Positions 46,561 through 62,106 of a stretch of DNA of 64,000 nt are shown here, in pieces. Numbering within the stretch: position 1 is the first letter of the stretch; every line of letters starts with the position of its first letter. Made by a program: the position numbers and the translations under genes. This stretch comes from Cristatella mucedo (lineage: Eukaryota > Bryozoa > Phylactolaemata > Cristatellidae): the NCBI GenBank assembly GCA_009760855.2, contig WPIO01000230.1, forward strand, positions 1 through 64,000, written 5' to 3'. The notes beneath the pieces were generated by a model. It was not told where the DNA came from. It made no database searches and worked only from the letters and a program-made list of their open reading frames with translations.

Positions 46561-48300
46561 CTCATTCTCGCTGCCCGAGCACTTCCGCCGCTGACACTGT
46601 GGTACTTTCTATCCGCGCTCCACCTTCGTCTTTGCCCTGCGAATCTCCGCCGCTGCTCACTGAATTCTACACACACGACGACAGGTCATGCTTCTCACGA
46701 GTGGACGCTGGACCGCACTGCAGCGGTGGCTTGGTGGAACCGGGGTGGCGACGGCGGCTGCTATTACGAACTTTGCGTGCAGCTACCACGTCCGGTCACG
46801 ACAAGGCGGCAAACGCACCGCTCATAACGGCACATTCTCAGCCGACCCCCGACGATTACCGGTGACGTCAGAGCCTTGTAGAGCGGCTAGTTAGCACTAG
46901 TTATGCGCTGCTTCATGTGCATTGTATGCTGCAAATGTAGCGCAGCGCCGACCGCCTTACTCAGTTTTAGGATTTCTGGTCAGGTGTGTGAAATATTCCG
47001 TTGTTCGGGCTCCGCCGTCCTATTTGGATCGAATCCCACCGGAGACGCAGGTAGCCTAAATCCGGGGACGTGTTTCCTCCAAAAGAGCGCTTGGTGTTGC
47101 GTGTGAGCTATTCCTGCAGTTAAGGTGGAAGCGAAGCCCTAGTTCTCCAGTCAGAGTCTAGGATCCGGTTCGGGCTCCATCTATTCGGGTCGTTTCCCGC
47201 ATTAAATGTAGGTAGCTTAAGTGTGGGGACGTGTTTCCCTCCGCAAGAGTGCTTGCACTGTTGTGAGCTTGCGAGGTGCGTGGATTACAAAACTGAGCTC
47301 TACGCGCAGCGACTTTGTGTACTTGCGAATATAGCTCAGTAAGATCCCCAACGTGTGTGCGTCCCTTTCCAATTAACGCCGCGGACTCACGACCCCGCTT
47401 AGTAATGATCAGTAGGTCGGGTCCAGAGCGGCTGGTGCCGCGTGCGATCGCGCGTCAGAATCGGCTGTAAGCAAGGCAGCGAGAGAGATCGCCCTTGTCG
47501 CATACGCCGCTGCCGTTCATTCTTAGCGAATGCTAGCTGCAGGCAACGACGACGGCCTCGCTAACGCGAGCGACGCACGAAACGGCGCGTATCGCCGTGG
47601 AAGCGGCTGTAATGGCGCTCGCTCTATCGCTGTAGAAATGGCGGCGAGCGGGAACCCCTGCCCCGCCGCCGCCGCAGCCGCCGCCGCCGCCACAGCCGCT
47701 GCCGCCACTGCCACCGGCGCTGCTCAAACCGGACGCGTGCAAATAGCTGGCCGATGCGAGCTGCGGTCGCTCTAGGGACCAAGGACATCTGAGTGCAGCT
47801 CAAGAAAACAATGCCTGCCGCTGAAAGGCCGCTCTAACGCGATGGCTCGACGGACATTGCAACGTGCAAGCATATGGCCTCCATTGTCTCTGCGTTTGGC
47901 CTCCACTGTCTGGTTGCGACTGCCACTCTTGCCGTCCTTTTATCGTTGCCTAGCATCGCCGAGGTGGGCGCACAAACAGCCCGCCGCCTTTGCATAGCTC
48001 GCGGGCCGCGCGCTCGCCCGCTGCGTGGCGACGCAGCGCCGCTAAAGAAATCGATCGCGGCGGTGAATGCGAGCGCCGCACGCGAGTCGCTGTAAATCGA
48101 CTAATTGGACACCACTCGACAGCCGCTCCAGACCTTGCCTCCTTTGATTTCACGCGCGAATCTCGCGCGAATGCCTGGATGCAGACGCTCAGCCTAGAGC
48201 GGATGACGAGTAGCTTTGCTTCTGCCGTGCAGAGCAGCCACTGACTCGGACTTAAAAATTAAGAAAAGAAAGTCTTTGAATATATATTTACGTATAACAT
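46530..48300. repeat. Tandem duplication, left copy
   Basis: Almost the whole block recurs at 48790-50400. It contains a CT end, GC-rich sequence, a sequence related to the LTR at 31.9 kb (47270-47420), a GCC tract at about 47665-47700 and an AT-rich end. At 47874 a frame MASIVSAFGLHCLVATATLA continues hydrophobically and resembles a signal peptide, but no domain exon follows. No gene is claimed. Confidence 0.85.
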
Positions 48301-48363
48301 ATATATATTTAATATTATTATAATATATATATATATTGTAATAATAATATTAAACATATATTA

Positions 48364-50480
<2,117 letters not shown>

Positions 50481-50574
50481 TTAATAAACATATAAATATA
50501 CATATATTATATATTACATTTCGGAGCCGAGCGGCTGGAGAAGCGCGCGATCCCACGTCAGAATCGGCGGCAAG

Positions 50575-50696
<122 letters not shown>

Positions 50697-50699
50697 GCG

Positions 50700-51620
50700 G
50701 ATAGTTATCGGATTTAATGGAGCTAAGTGGAGGGGCGAAAGCGGGAAGAGTCTTTCCGGAGCCGCCATTGCCACCGCTGCTTGACCCAAAGATGAACCCT
50801 CTTTGACGACTGAGACTAGCGCTTGCACTGAGCAACAAGCAAAGGCAAGACTGGAAGACTCGAATCGGCGACCCCGGTTGGCATGCGGCGGGCGCCTTGC
50901 CTCCTGGTGCCGTCCATCCGACGAGGGCGGGCCGATGAGCTCTCTTTGAATCGACAGCAGTCGCTCTCTCTCGCGCGCGCGCTCCCTCCGATGCGTCGGG
51001 TTCGCACGGCGATGGCCGGGCAGTTCGCCGCACGGGCTCCGTCGGCCGGCGACAACCCGCTCGCCCGCCGCGCGGTTTATTGACGACCGACCGCCGGGCG
51101 GCGTGGCGCGCCTTCAAGTGGTGACCCAAGCTGGACTGTTTTTTACGGTGTTTCTCCTTGTTTTCCGCGGCGACGGCATCTGGCGCTCGCCTTGGCGTGG
51201 CGAGCGGCGGCGGCGGCGGCGGAGCGCTGAGCCCGAGCGCCGGAGCGCGGAGGGCGAGCGTTTTCGTGCCAAGGACAGGGTACCTGGCTGCCGCCAAAAT
51301 TAAGTGCAGTGGCTGCAGGTGCGCGGCGGCGCCTATAAGTCTTGTACGAGCGCGACTGTCCGTCGGTCGGAATACGAAGGGAAGTCTTCGCAAGAGTGGC
51401 TCCTCGAAACGCTCTCCCAGCGGCACGAACTCTGCGATGCTGCTCTCGCCGCTGCCGCCTCCACGCCTCCAACTCGCGACCGAGCACGCCCGAGCGCGGG
51501 CTAGCACGCGAGCAGTCGCCAGCGAGCTTCCGCTGGACTGAGATCGCCGAGACCAGCGGTCGCACGCGCGCGCGCGACCGGTGAGCCGTTTGCCGGCACC
51601 GGTCGACGCTCGGCAGCGGC
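50700..51620. other. No recognisable gene; GC-rich
   Basis: Frames open on both strands from composition only. No domain or splice pattern recognised. Confidence 0.4.
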
Positions 51621-51624
51621 GCGA

Positions 51625-51800
51625 CGAGGCGTTACGATCCTGTGGGTTTGGCCGTCGTCGGTTCGACTCCTGCAGCGGCCGCGGCGGAGGAGGCGGCGTT
51701 CGTGCAGCGCTCGCCGCCGCCGCCGCCGACCGCGCTAGATGAGCGACGGCCGCCCGCAGCACGTATGGTGCTTTGCGAAGCGAGGCCGCTCGATCGGCCG
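51625..51800 (+). mobile_element. tRNA-derived SINE, family 2
   Basis: GTTACGATCCTGTGGGTTTG (box A-like), GTCGGTTCGACTCCTGCAGC (box B), and the GAAGCGAGGCCGCTCG end, in the order seen at 57385-57545. Confidence 0.5.
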
Positions 51801-52209
51801 ACCTTTAACCGTTACTTAAAATCGACTTGCCGCCTGCTCAAAGCCGGCCGACCGTGCACCTAGCGATGCCGAGTTAAGTCTAGATGACTGACCAGCCTCG
51901 TTGACTTGCATAAAGTGATAGATGAGGCTGCAAAAAGTAAAGTGTTGCAGCTTGCAGGAGAAACTGGCCATGAAAACTGCCTGCCCTAGACCGTTTTAAT
52001 TCCTTGACCACCTCAAATACATTTCTCAAATCCAGCGTAAAAATAATAATAATACACAGTAAGTAAATAGTTACTTTTTAATTATAATTGAAGTATAAAC
52101 TATTTGCTAAATCAATTAGTATGGTTTAGAAGTGCGATCGCATCGCCACTTTAAAGGGACACTAAAGACTAAGGTATTTAATTTTCACAAAATATATAGT
52201 CACTATACT

Positions 52210-52375
52210 AATTCATTTGTATAAGGCCCCAAGAGAGCTTACTCTCGAACGAGGCGCTTCACATGCGCCGCGGCGCTCGAGCCCACGACCTTCGTCGGTA
52301 AAGGTCAGCACCGTCAGATCCCGGTCGTAAAGGCGAGCGTCTTAGCCCCTAGGCCAAGCCAGGGTGGCAATTGCC
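52210..52375 (-). mobile_element. tRNA-derived SINE with LINE A-like tail (family 1)
   Basis: On the minus strand: TGGCTTGGCCTAGGGGCTAA with GACGCTCGCC (box A-like), then GGTCGTGGGCTCGAGCGCC (box B), then GAAGCGCCTCGTTCGAGAGT and AAGCTCTCTTGGGGCC. The last part mirrors the 3' hairpin of LINE family A (AAGCGCC...GAGAGA...TTCTCTGAGGGCGCTT). Confidence 0.65.
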
Positions 52376-52525
52376 TGAACTCTGTAGTTGCGGCAAGAGT
52401 TTTCGAAAGTTTTCCCGCGAATAATGGAGAACGCTGAGCGCCGAGAGACGCAAAGCTTCCCCCCCCCCCGCAGGTTCGGGAGCCGCGCCCACGGCGTTCT
52501 GGCGTCGATCCACAGCAGAATTTTA

Positions 52526-52564
52526 GCCTCGCCTCCTGCCAGCGTTGTCGGCAGGAGGTGAGGC
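52526..52564. repeat. Inverted repeat, 15 bp arms
   Basis: GCCTCGCCTCCTGCC and GGCAGGAGGTGAGGC with a 9-base loop. 14 of 15 pairs are perfect. Confidence 0.9.
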
Positions 52565-52826
52565 TCTCATGACTCCTATTCGAACGGTTATTACATAATA
52601 TAGTTATATTTATATTGTAGCAGCTTTCTATATGTCACTATGCGGTTGCCGTTCCATAATCGAAGCGCGCCACTCCATAGAACGAGCCCGACACGGAGCT
52701 TAACATCCGATTGCGACTTACGTACGTACGTATGTATGCTGTAGATTAAATGTTTGTGAGTGTATGTACGTTGTAGATAGATGTAGATATCCAACAACAA
52801 ACGACAGTGTTAAGCGAGGCAAAGAA

Positions 52827-53170
<344 letters not shown>

Positions 53171-54224
53171 CCCGCAACTTTCTAACTGCATCGCCAATAA
53201 AAGTCAATCGAACGCTAGTACCCGCTAGTCGTTTCCGAAAATTAAATCTTATTAACACGCTGCTAATAGGCCGCAGCGTGTTAACAAGGTTTATATTTAA
53301 TATATATAACATTATAATTAATTAATTAATTAAATTATTAATTATTTAGTTTAATATTTAATTACTTGAGATTCCATTTAAGGTTTAATTTTTTGAGGCC
53401 GCAGCCTCCGAGTGCAGTCCAGCCGTCTTATCGCGGTAGCGACGGCACTTCGCGTCTTTCCGCCGTCCTGCCCACCGGACGACCGGAGCCGTCGCCAGAG
53501 CACTGATCGCACGGGTCGGCGAAGGCGGCGGCGCGCGACTCGTGAGCGAGAAATGACGGTCGCCGGTAATTGCACAGTGCTACTAGAGCGCCCTGAGAGA
53601 AATGTGACTCGAATGTTTATTCGAGTACGGCTCCAGCCGTGTGGCCACGTGACGAACGCTGAGTGCCGGCAAATGATGCGCGCTTTAGATCAAGTGATGT
53701 AGTCGCACGCGGGCGAGCGAGTGGACACGCGTGACGATTTCGCGTGAGCGCAGAAGCTTGCGAAGCGAGGCGTCGCGCTCGGGCCGATACGCTAAAGCGA
53801 GAAAATCAAAAGTCGGCTGAAGCTGGCTCTCGCACAGCCCGATCCGCGGACGCAAAGCCAGCAGCAGCCACCTTTGCCGTTCAGCGCTCTCATCACTCAT
53901 TGAGCTAGCTGACAAAACTCGGCAGCCACCGAATCGAGGCAGCGTCGCTTGGGCCATTTCTGTTACTTAGCCTACTGAACATCCGGCAGGGTCCGAGAGG
54001 CAATCTGCAAAAGGTGACGCCTGAGTTGACGCGCGGAAGGTGACACCGGTGGCTAGCTGCCGAAGGTGACGCCAGAGGTGACGCGGAAGGTGACGGGTGG
54101 TTATTTAGTTAAGAGAGCCTGAGAGAGTAGCTCGCAGTCACTCGTCCACCTGATCGTTCCATTCGAGCGCTTTCCTGGCAAAGCTGCATGAACTGCGCTC
54201 CTCGGGTACTCGAATTCTCGCTCC
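53171..54224. other. No recognisable gene
   Basis: AT-rich at 53280-53400. A forward frame at 53412-53702 has no recognised domain. 54005-54100 has repeats of GAAGGTGACGC. Confidence 0.4.
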
Positions 54225-55960
54225 AGTTGAAAGGAAACGCTTCCAGTAGAAAGTAAACGCTGCCCATCAGAAGGAAGAAAACGCTGCCCGTTGAAATTGA
54301 AAGCTACCCGTCTGAAGAAAATTAACGCTGCCCGTAAAAAGTAAATGCTGCCCGTCGGAAGGAGGAAAACGCTGCTCGTAGAAAGTAAACGCTACCCGTC
54401 GGAAGAAAAGAAACGCTGCCCGTAAAAAGTAAATGCTGCCCGTCGGAAGGAGGAAAACGCTGCTCGTAGAAAGTAAACGCTGCCCGTCGGAAGGAAAGAA
54501 ACGCTGCCCATAGAAAGTAAACGCTGCCTCGTCTCAAGGAAGGTAATGCTGCCCACAGAAATTCAACGCTGCCCACCGGAAGGAAAAAACGCTGCCTCTA
54601 GAAACTAGACGTTGCCCGTCGGCAGAAAAAAACCGTGCCCGTAAAAAGTAAACGCCTATCGGATGGAAAAAACGCTGCCCGTAGAAAATAAATGCTTCCC
54701 GTTGGAAGGAAGGCAACGGTGCAAGTAAATCGGAAACGCTGACCATTGGAAGGAATAAAACGCTTCCCATAGAAAGTAAATGCTGCCCTTCGGACGGAAA
54801 GAAACGCTGCGCGTAGAAAGTAAACGCTTCCCGTCGGAAGAAAAGAAACGCTGCCCGTAAAAGTAAATGCTGCCCGTCGGAAGGAAGAAGAAGCTGGCCG
54901 TTGAAAGTAAACGCTGCCCGTCGTAAGGAGGAAAACGCTGCTCGTAGAAAGTAAACGCTGCCCGTCGGAAGGAAAGAAACGCTACCCGTAGAAAGTAAAA
55001 ACGCTGCGCGTCGGAAGGAAAGAGACGCTGCCCGTAGAAAGTAAACGCTGCCATGGGAAGGAAGAAAACGCTGCCCGTAGAAACTAAACGCTGCCCGTCG
55101 GAAGGAAAGAAACGCTGCCCATAGAAAGTAAACGCTGCCTCGTCTCAAGGAAGGTAATGCTGCCCGTAGAAATTCAGCGCTGCCCATCGGAAGGAAAAAA
55201 CGCTGCCCCTAGAAACTAGACGTTGCCCGTCGGCAGAAAAAAAACCGTGCCCGTAAAAAGTAAACGCCTATCGGGTGGAAAAAACGCTGCCGTAGAAAAT
55301 AAATACTTCCCGTCGAAAGAAAGGCAAGGGTGCAAGTTAAACGGAAAGGCTGCCCGTCGGAAGGAGGAAAACGCTGCCCGTAGAAAGTAAACGCTGCCAT
55401 GGGAAGGAAGAAAACGCTGCCCGTAGAAAGTAAACGCTGCCCGCCGGCAGGAAAGAAGACTGCCCGTAAAAAGTAAACGCCTGTCGGACGGAAGAAAACG
55501 CTGCCCATAGAAAATAAACGCTGCCCGTCGAAACGAAGGAAACGCAGCCCATAAAATGTAAACGCTGCCCGTCGGAAGGAAACGCTGACCATAGAAAGTT
55601 AACGCCTGTCGCAAGAAAGGAAACGCTGCCCGTAGAAAGTTAACGCCTGTCGCAAGAAAGGAAACGCTGCCTGTCGCAAGAAAGGAAACGCTGCCCGTAG
55701 AAAGTTAACGTTGCCTGGCGGAAGGAAGAAAACGCTGCCCGTCGGAAGGAAGGAAACGCTGGCCGTAGAAAGGAAACGCTGCCCGTTGGAAGGAAGTAAA
55801 CGCTGCCCATTAAAAGTAAATGCTGCCCGTCGGAAGGAAGGAATCGCTGCCCGTAGAAATTAAACGCTGCCCGTTAGAACGAAGAAAACGTTGCCCGCCG
55901 AAAGTAAACGTTGCCCGTCGGAATGAAGGAAACGTTGCTAACAGCTTGTGAACGCCGTCC
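54225..55960. repeat. 44 bp satellite with higher-order period
   Basis: Alternating half-units AAACGCTGCCCGTAGAAAGT (20) and AAACGCTGCCCGTCGGAAGG plus AAAG (24). A block with distinctive variants (TGCCTCGTCTCAAGGAAGG, CCTAGAAACTAGACGTTGCC, AAACGCCTATCGG) appears at 54510-54670 and again about 611 bases later. The Phe/Arg/Ala-rich reverse frames are artefacts. Confidence 0.9.
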
Positions 55961-56448
55961 GTCAGAAGTAGCTTCCAACCAAAGTTTCCTGCTGCTAAGC
56001 GCTGGTCCTGTAGCGGCTAATTGAATTTCCTTTGCGCAAAAGCCGTCCGAGCTGAGTGGTGCCGGTCCTTACAGACGCGACGAAAGTTTTTACCGAACTT
56101 GGGCCTCGTTGCCCGACGGCTAATGATCGAGGAAGCTGCACTGATGCACGCAGCCTAGCCGACAGTAGCAGACTGCCGCGCCAAACCATATCTGTTTGTC
56201 GGCTTGAGGGTGGCTGAGCAGCGCCATTTTCGTCATCCGGAACAGACGCCAGAAGCGCGCGCGGTGGCGCGAGCATCCGCAGCCGCAGCTCAACGAAGTC
56301 AAGTGCGCTCCAGCAGTGAACGCAAGAAAACTAGCCTACAATAGTCCGTTACGTTGCAGCACCGAGGCGGCACTTGAGTTGCAGCAAAAGCCAATGTGAA
56401 CAGCGAATTAGTTTGAGGCCTTATGTACACGTAGCACAGTTTATATAG
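55961..56448. other. No gene; SINE-like piece at 56210-56320
   Basis: CCATTTTCGTCATCCGGAAC and GCATCCGCAGCCGCAGCTC also occur, diverged, at 57300-57370, so a dispersed repeat is present. Confidence 0.35.
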
Positions 56449-56600
56449 TAATAATAATATCGCACTTGATAAATCGTCCTCAGAGAACTCAATCTCTTTC
56501 TAGGCGCTTTACATTTGCTGCGAAGCGAAACGCGATTGAGTGGGGAGTCATATCACGCTCGATAAATAACATGAATAACATGGTTAGGGTTGACATTTGC
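56449..56600 (-). mobile_element. LINE family A, 3' tail
   Basis: AATAATAAT, TTGATAAATCGTCCTCAGAG, AATCTCTTTCTAGGCGCTTT and ACATGGTTAGGGTTGACAT: reverse orientation 3' end only. Confidence 0.8.
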
Positions 56601-56932
56601 GTAAGTCCGTTAATTATACCTACAATTATTCGACGTTCGCTACGATACGGCAGTATATAGCCCACCATAATGTCAGTGCGCACAGAAAATGTCTGATCGT
56701 CCAATTCAAAAAGCCTCAAGATAATAAAATTAGGTAGCAATTAAGCTTTGCATCATGCGGGGCTTGACATTTCACCGTTTCAAGAAATTCGAAATATCCC
56801 ACTTGTCGTGGTTTCGAGATATTTAGCAACAGTTTATCTGCTGGGTATCCCAGTTCTTCGAGTTTGCCTACGCTTGGCAAGCGATGAGTCTGCGAATAAT
56901 CGGATTCGTGGATGCGACCGCCTCGCCTCCGC

Positions 56933-57257
56933 GTCATCTCCGCTCTCATCTCGTCTCCGCTCTCATCTCATCTCCGCTCTCATCTCATCTCCGCTCTCAT
57001 CTCGTCTCCGCTCTCATCTCATCTCCGCTCTCATCTCATCTCCGCTCTCATCTCATCTCCGCTCTCATCTCATCTCCGCTCTCATCTTATTTCCGCTCTC
57101 ATCTCATCTCCGCTCTCATCTCATCTCCGCTCTCATCTCATCTCCGCTCTCATCTCATCTCCGCTCTCATCTCATCTCCGCTCTCATCTCATCTCCGCTC
57201 TCATCTCATCTCCGCTCTCATCTCATCTCCGCTCTCATCTCGTCTCCGCTCTCGCAT
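56933..57257. repeat. 17 bp minisatellite
   Basis: About 19 copies of GCTCTCATCTCATCTCC with rare variants (CATCTCGTCT, CATCTTATTT). It keeps all three frames open. Confidence 0.95.
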
Positions 57258-57384
57258 CATCGCATCCTGAAAGTTGCGCTTGAGAATGGCTGACCAGCTC
57301 CATTCTTGTCGTCCGGGGCAAGGAGCGCCGGACGCGCCCGCGGAGGTGCAGGCAGCCGCAGCTCGACGGAAGGTTGGAGAGATC

Positions 57385-57545
57385 GGCAGAAGCGCGGCAG
57401 AGCAGAGTGGAGCTCTCACTGCCCAAGCGGTCGGTTCGAGTCCTGCAGCGGGCAATCCTGGCGATCCGACTGCGAGCGACGAGTAGGGCAGCCATCGATC
57501 AGCTCTTCCGAGCGGCTGTAGAAAAAAAGGCCGTTGCATATATCG
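57385..57545 (+). mobile_element. tRNA-derived SINE, family 2
   Basis: AGAGTGGAGCTCTCACTGCC (box A-like), CGGTCGGTTCGAGTCCTGCA (a near-perfect box B), then an AAAAAAAGGCCGTTGCATA end. Confidence 0.6.
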
Positions 57546-57559
57546 TCGAGCCTTGTGTT

Positions 57560-58539
<980 letters not shown>

Positions 58540-58639
58540 TATTCTCCGCTCCGCGACGCTACCGTCTCGGGGTGGCTTTCGCTAACTCGTAAGAAAATTC
58601 AAACGGCTCTCGGCTTGACGAGTTTAGGCGTGAAAATTC

Positions 58640-58775
58640 GAGCATTTCACCACCGAGAGAAATTAATCTCTTTTCAGGCGCTTTGCGTATGCCTTGGGCC
58701 TCGAGCCCGCGACCTCAGCCAGAGCTTGGTCGGTGCGAGCGCCTTAACTACAAGACGAAACCAGCTCGGCGCAAC
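58640..58775 (-). mobile_element. tRNA-derived SINE with LINE A-like tail (family 1)
   Basis: Minus strand: GCTGGTTTCGTCTTGTAGTT with AAGGCGCTCGC (box A-like), GAGGTCGCGGGCTCGAGGCC (box B), then AAAGCGCCTGAAAAGAGATT and AATTTCTCTCGGTGG, the LINE A-type terminal hairpin. Second copy of the family at 52210. Confidence 0.65.
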
Positions 58776-59642
58776 GAACAAGCGTTCACAAGTGTCAGCA
58801 ATGCATTTTTCGCACAATAGCGAAAGCACAATACATCCTAACTTTAGCAAACCACACGTTTAGCAAAAAACGCACAACTTTAGCACACCGCAGCCAACAA
58901 GCCCTACGAGCAGTCGCTGCCGTCTGCTCGTAGAGCCGAGAGCGAAGCACGGCGGGGCGGTGCACACTTTGCCACTCCCGGCCAAATGCCGCCTTCAAAG
59001 CGGAGGCTTCGCCGTCCGACGGAGGCTTCGCCGGACGCGCGTGCATGCGTCCGTTGGCGGCGGAGCCTCCGGGTCGCCGAGGCAGTCGATGATTGCCGCG
59101 AGATGTGTTGGCGTGGCAGATTGCCCGATTTCGTCGGCGGCTGAGAGCGTTCGCCGGCCGGCCGGCCGGCCGGCCGCCCTGAGTGCGAGCGCAGGCGGCC
59201 AATCAGCTAGCAGCTTTGAAAGCAAAAGAAGAAAAGTGGCGGTCGGCAATGGACGATGGCGTCTTCGCTCGCGGAAGCTCTGTCCTGTTTCGCCAAGCAG
59301 AAAATCCTGGAGCTTCGGGCTGGAGCCACGACCGCACGAATGACAATCAATGCAATCGCTCATCCGGCGGCGGCGGCTCTTTGCGCGTTATCGACTGACC
59401 ATTGTCGCCGTCCACAGGTACGACGGCGGCGATGCTGCCGCTTCGTCGAGCGAAGGAGAAGCCGAGGAGTCCAGCAAAGAGCGAAGGAGAAGCGCGGCGG
59501 CAGACAAGTCTGCAGGAGGTGGGCGCGCGCGTGCGCGCGTGCGAGACTGCGGCTGCGGCGATGGCAGCTCGGTCTGTGGTCGCTGCATGCGACTTTGGTC
59601 GCTACTTTCAGATCGACCGCCGGTTCTGCCGACTTGGTGCCA

Positions 59643-62029
59643 ATGGCGTCGCTCACTTTGGAGGCAGGTGCTGCCACTCTGCTGGCTCTGCTGCTGTGCC
59701 TGATCGCCGCACAAGGTACGGCGGAGTGCCGTTTTCCTCGAAGCAAGCGTTTCGGAGCGGCGCACCCTCGCGACACCCGCTTCACCGGCCTCGTCGCTCG
59801 GCTCTCGATCGAGTTGCGCCGCCCGCCGCTGCCGCCGCCGCCGCAGGTCAGCGCGGCGGCGGCGGCGGCAGCGGCGCACGCGATGCGTTCGCCGGCGCCG
59901 ATCGCCGGGATCGCTCTCGCGGAATCATAAGATTAAAATATTCGCACGCCGAAACGCGCTTATCGCGGCCAATCTTCGCCAGCGTAGCAAGGCCACTGAG
60001 CGGCAGGTCTGCCGATCGGTGCCCGTTGGCTGCTCCCCGGTGTTTGCCCAGCGGCCAGGGCAGCGCGAAAGAAACGCCGGGCCCGTAGCTACGGCGGCCG
60101 GACCACGTCCATCGCGCGGCTGGCGACGATGGCACCGGCTGCTCCTGAACGCTCGGCTTATTATTGGGATCCGGCCAATGTCACGACCATTGCAGTCGAT
60201 GGACCGCAAAAAAAGCAAACGAGACATAATGGTTAGAGATCTTCGCTCTAGTGTTTAAGCCAACGCCAGTTTGCGCCCCGGGCGCGTCGAACGAGCACTT
60301 GCATTCCGCGCAGGACAGGCGCAGGACATCGGTAGCCGCTCGCGCCGGCAGCATGCATCGAACTCAACGCTCGGAGTGCGCGACGGCGATGGAGGGTCTC
60401 GCCATCGTTTCCAAGCCGGGCCCTCTTCACTGTCCTTCACCTTCACCTTCACTGCTTCAGCTCCCTTCGATTGTGAAGCGCCTGCGCAAGATCGCGAATA
60501 CGATTAGGGTCATTAGTCAGCCGAGCTCTAAGGTTCGAGCACCGCATTTGCCGGTATTTCCAGCTCGATGGACGAGCAAGGTGCTTCACGAACATCAGTT
60601 CAGCGTCACTAGCGCTGTGACGACGGTCGTAAGGGCATTCGTGCAGCAGAGTCACTTTGCCGCGCAGCTACGATGCGACAGCCGTTCGTAGCGTGGAAGC
60701 ACCGTCCCGGCATCCCTGGGACATCCACCCTGGCATCCCTGGAACATTCGCCCCGGCATCCCTGGAACATTCGCCCCGGCATCCCTGGAACATTCGCCCC
60801 GGCATCGTGGAATGGATCTACATATAGCTATATTTACATCTACAGATCTGTACATCTGATGTACTCTGATCATTTTGATCATCTACAGATATGTTGGTAT
60901 AGCTATATTTACATCGCCCCCCTGGGTCGCGCGGCATCGCGGCATCGCTGGGACGCGCGCTGCTACTTTCACCTTCCTCCCCCTCGATTGTAAGATCGGG
61001 AAATTCTTCGTGATCTCGCAGTCTCGCTCAAAGGCTAAATTGCCTTCACGCTGCCGCTGCTTCTGCTGCTGCTCTCTTTTTCTTGTTCTCAACCCGCTCC
61101 CATTCGGTAGCCAACAGACTTTGTCTCAAGCAACAAAGTGAACGTGGTAAGCATAGCAGAGTCAGGAGAGCAGTTGAGGTAGTGAGTAGCATAGAAGTAG
61201 CAGTTCAGGACCGCTGAAAAAGATGTGCCACAGTCGGCAGTTGGAGAGTAGTTGTCGTTGCGCAAGAATTGTGGAAGCGAGTTCCTCAGTCTAGGACCTG
61301 CAGAGCCAAAGCTTCTGTCGCCAACTGTCTTTAAGCGGAGGAATGGGACAGCTAATTTATTCTCCACACAGAACCTAAGGGCACGAGGAGGCTGAAACGG
61401 GTGCAGCCGTTTAGCCTCGGTACGGAGGAGCCAAGCCGTCGTGGATCAGCGTTAGCCACTCGCGGAGGCCGCTGCCAGCGGCTCCGCGTCGCGTCAGCGG
61501 GGACGGGCCGCTCAGGGCCCGGCGTGGTTCGGCGGCGCGCGCACACGGCGGCAAGAAGCCGGCGCGACGTCGTCGGCTGCGCGCGCCTGCGGTTCGACCG
61601 TGCGACCGCCGCACCCGGCCGAGCATGTCCGAGCATGTCCGAAGCATCCAAAGAGTACGAATGGAATCGCAGTTCTCCACTCCGGCGCGAACTACGAAGT
61701 TTCGCGTAGCAGCGCTGTCGCCTCATCTCAGGCTTATCTACCTTGTTAGCACTTCGGGATCCTAGTCGCGCGCGCGGTCAAACTCTTTGGAAAACCGGCC
61801 CGAAACTTTGAAACATCCACCAGAAGAACGATCGCAAGCTCGACGATCGAGGCCGCGGTCGAGGCCGTGGTCGAGGTGATTCTGTTGATTCTGTGCATTG
61901 CCTCCCGAGTGCGAGCGAGCGGCATGGCGGCCCCCATGTGGAGCCCGAACGAGGCTGGACGACAGCGATGTCCACCGAGCAAGGTGCGAGTGGCGTTCGC
62001 TCGCCGCTCTGCGGCGCGTGCAGCCACCG

Positions 62030-62106
<77 letters not shown>

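Noticed and set aside
47874-48095. Signal-peptide-like frame in the left copy of the 2.2 kb duplication
   Set aside because: No downstream Ly6 exons on the plus strand, and its duplicate has lost the hydrophobic core. Left as a remark in the duplication entry.
54322-55614. A 217-codon minus-strand frame and its overlapping partners
   Set aside because: They follow the 44 bp satellite. Several frames are open in parallel and there is no start, domain or splice logic.
54225-57257. Regular direct repeats resembling a CRISPR array
   Set aside because: Units are contiguous without unique spacers and the DNA is eukaryotic.
57385-57545. tRNA gene suggested by a perfect box B
   Set aside because: No cloverleaf with paired acceptor stem. 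The same head and tail recur elsewhere as a SINE.
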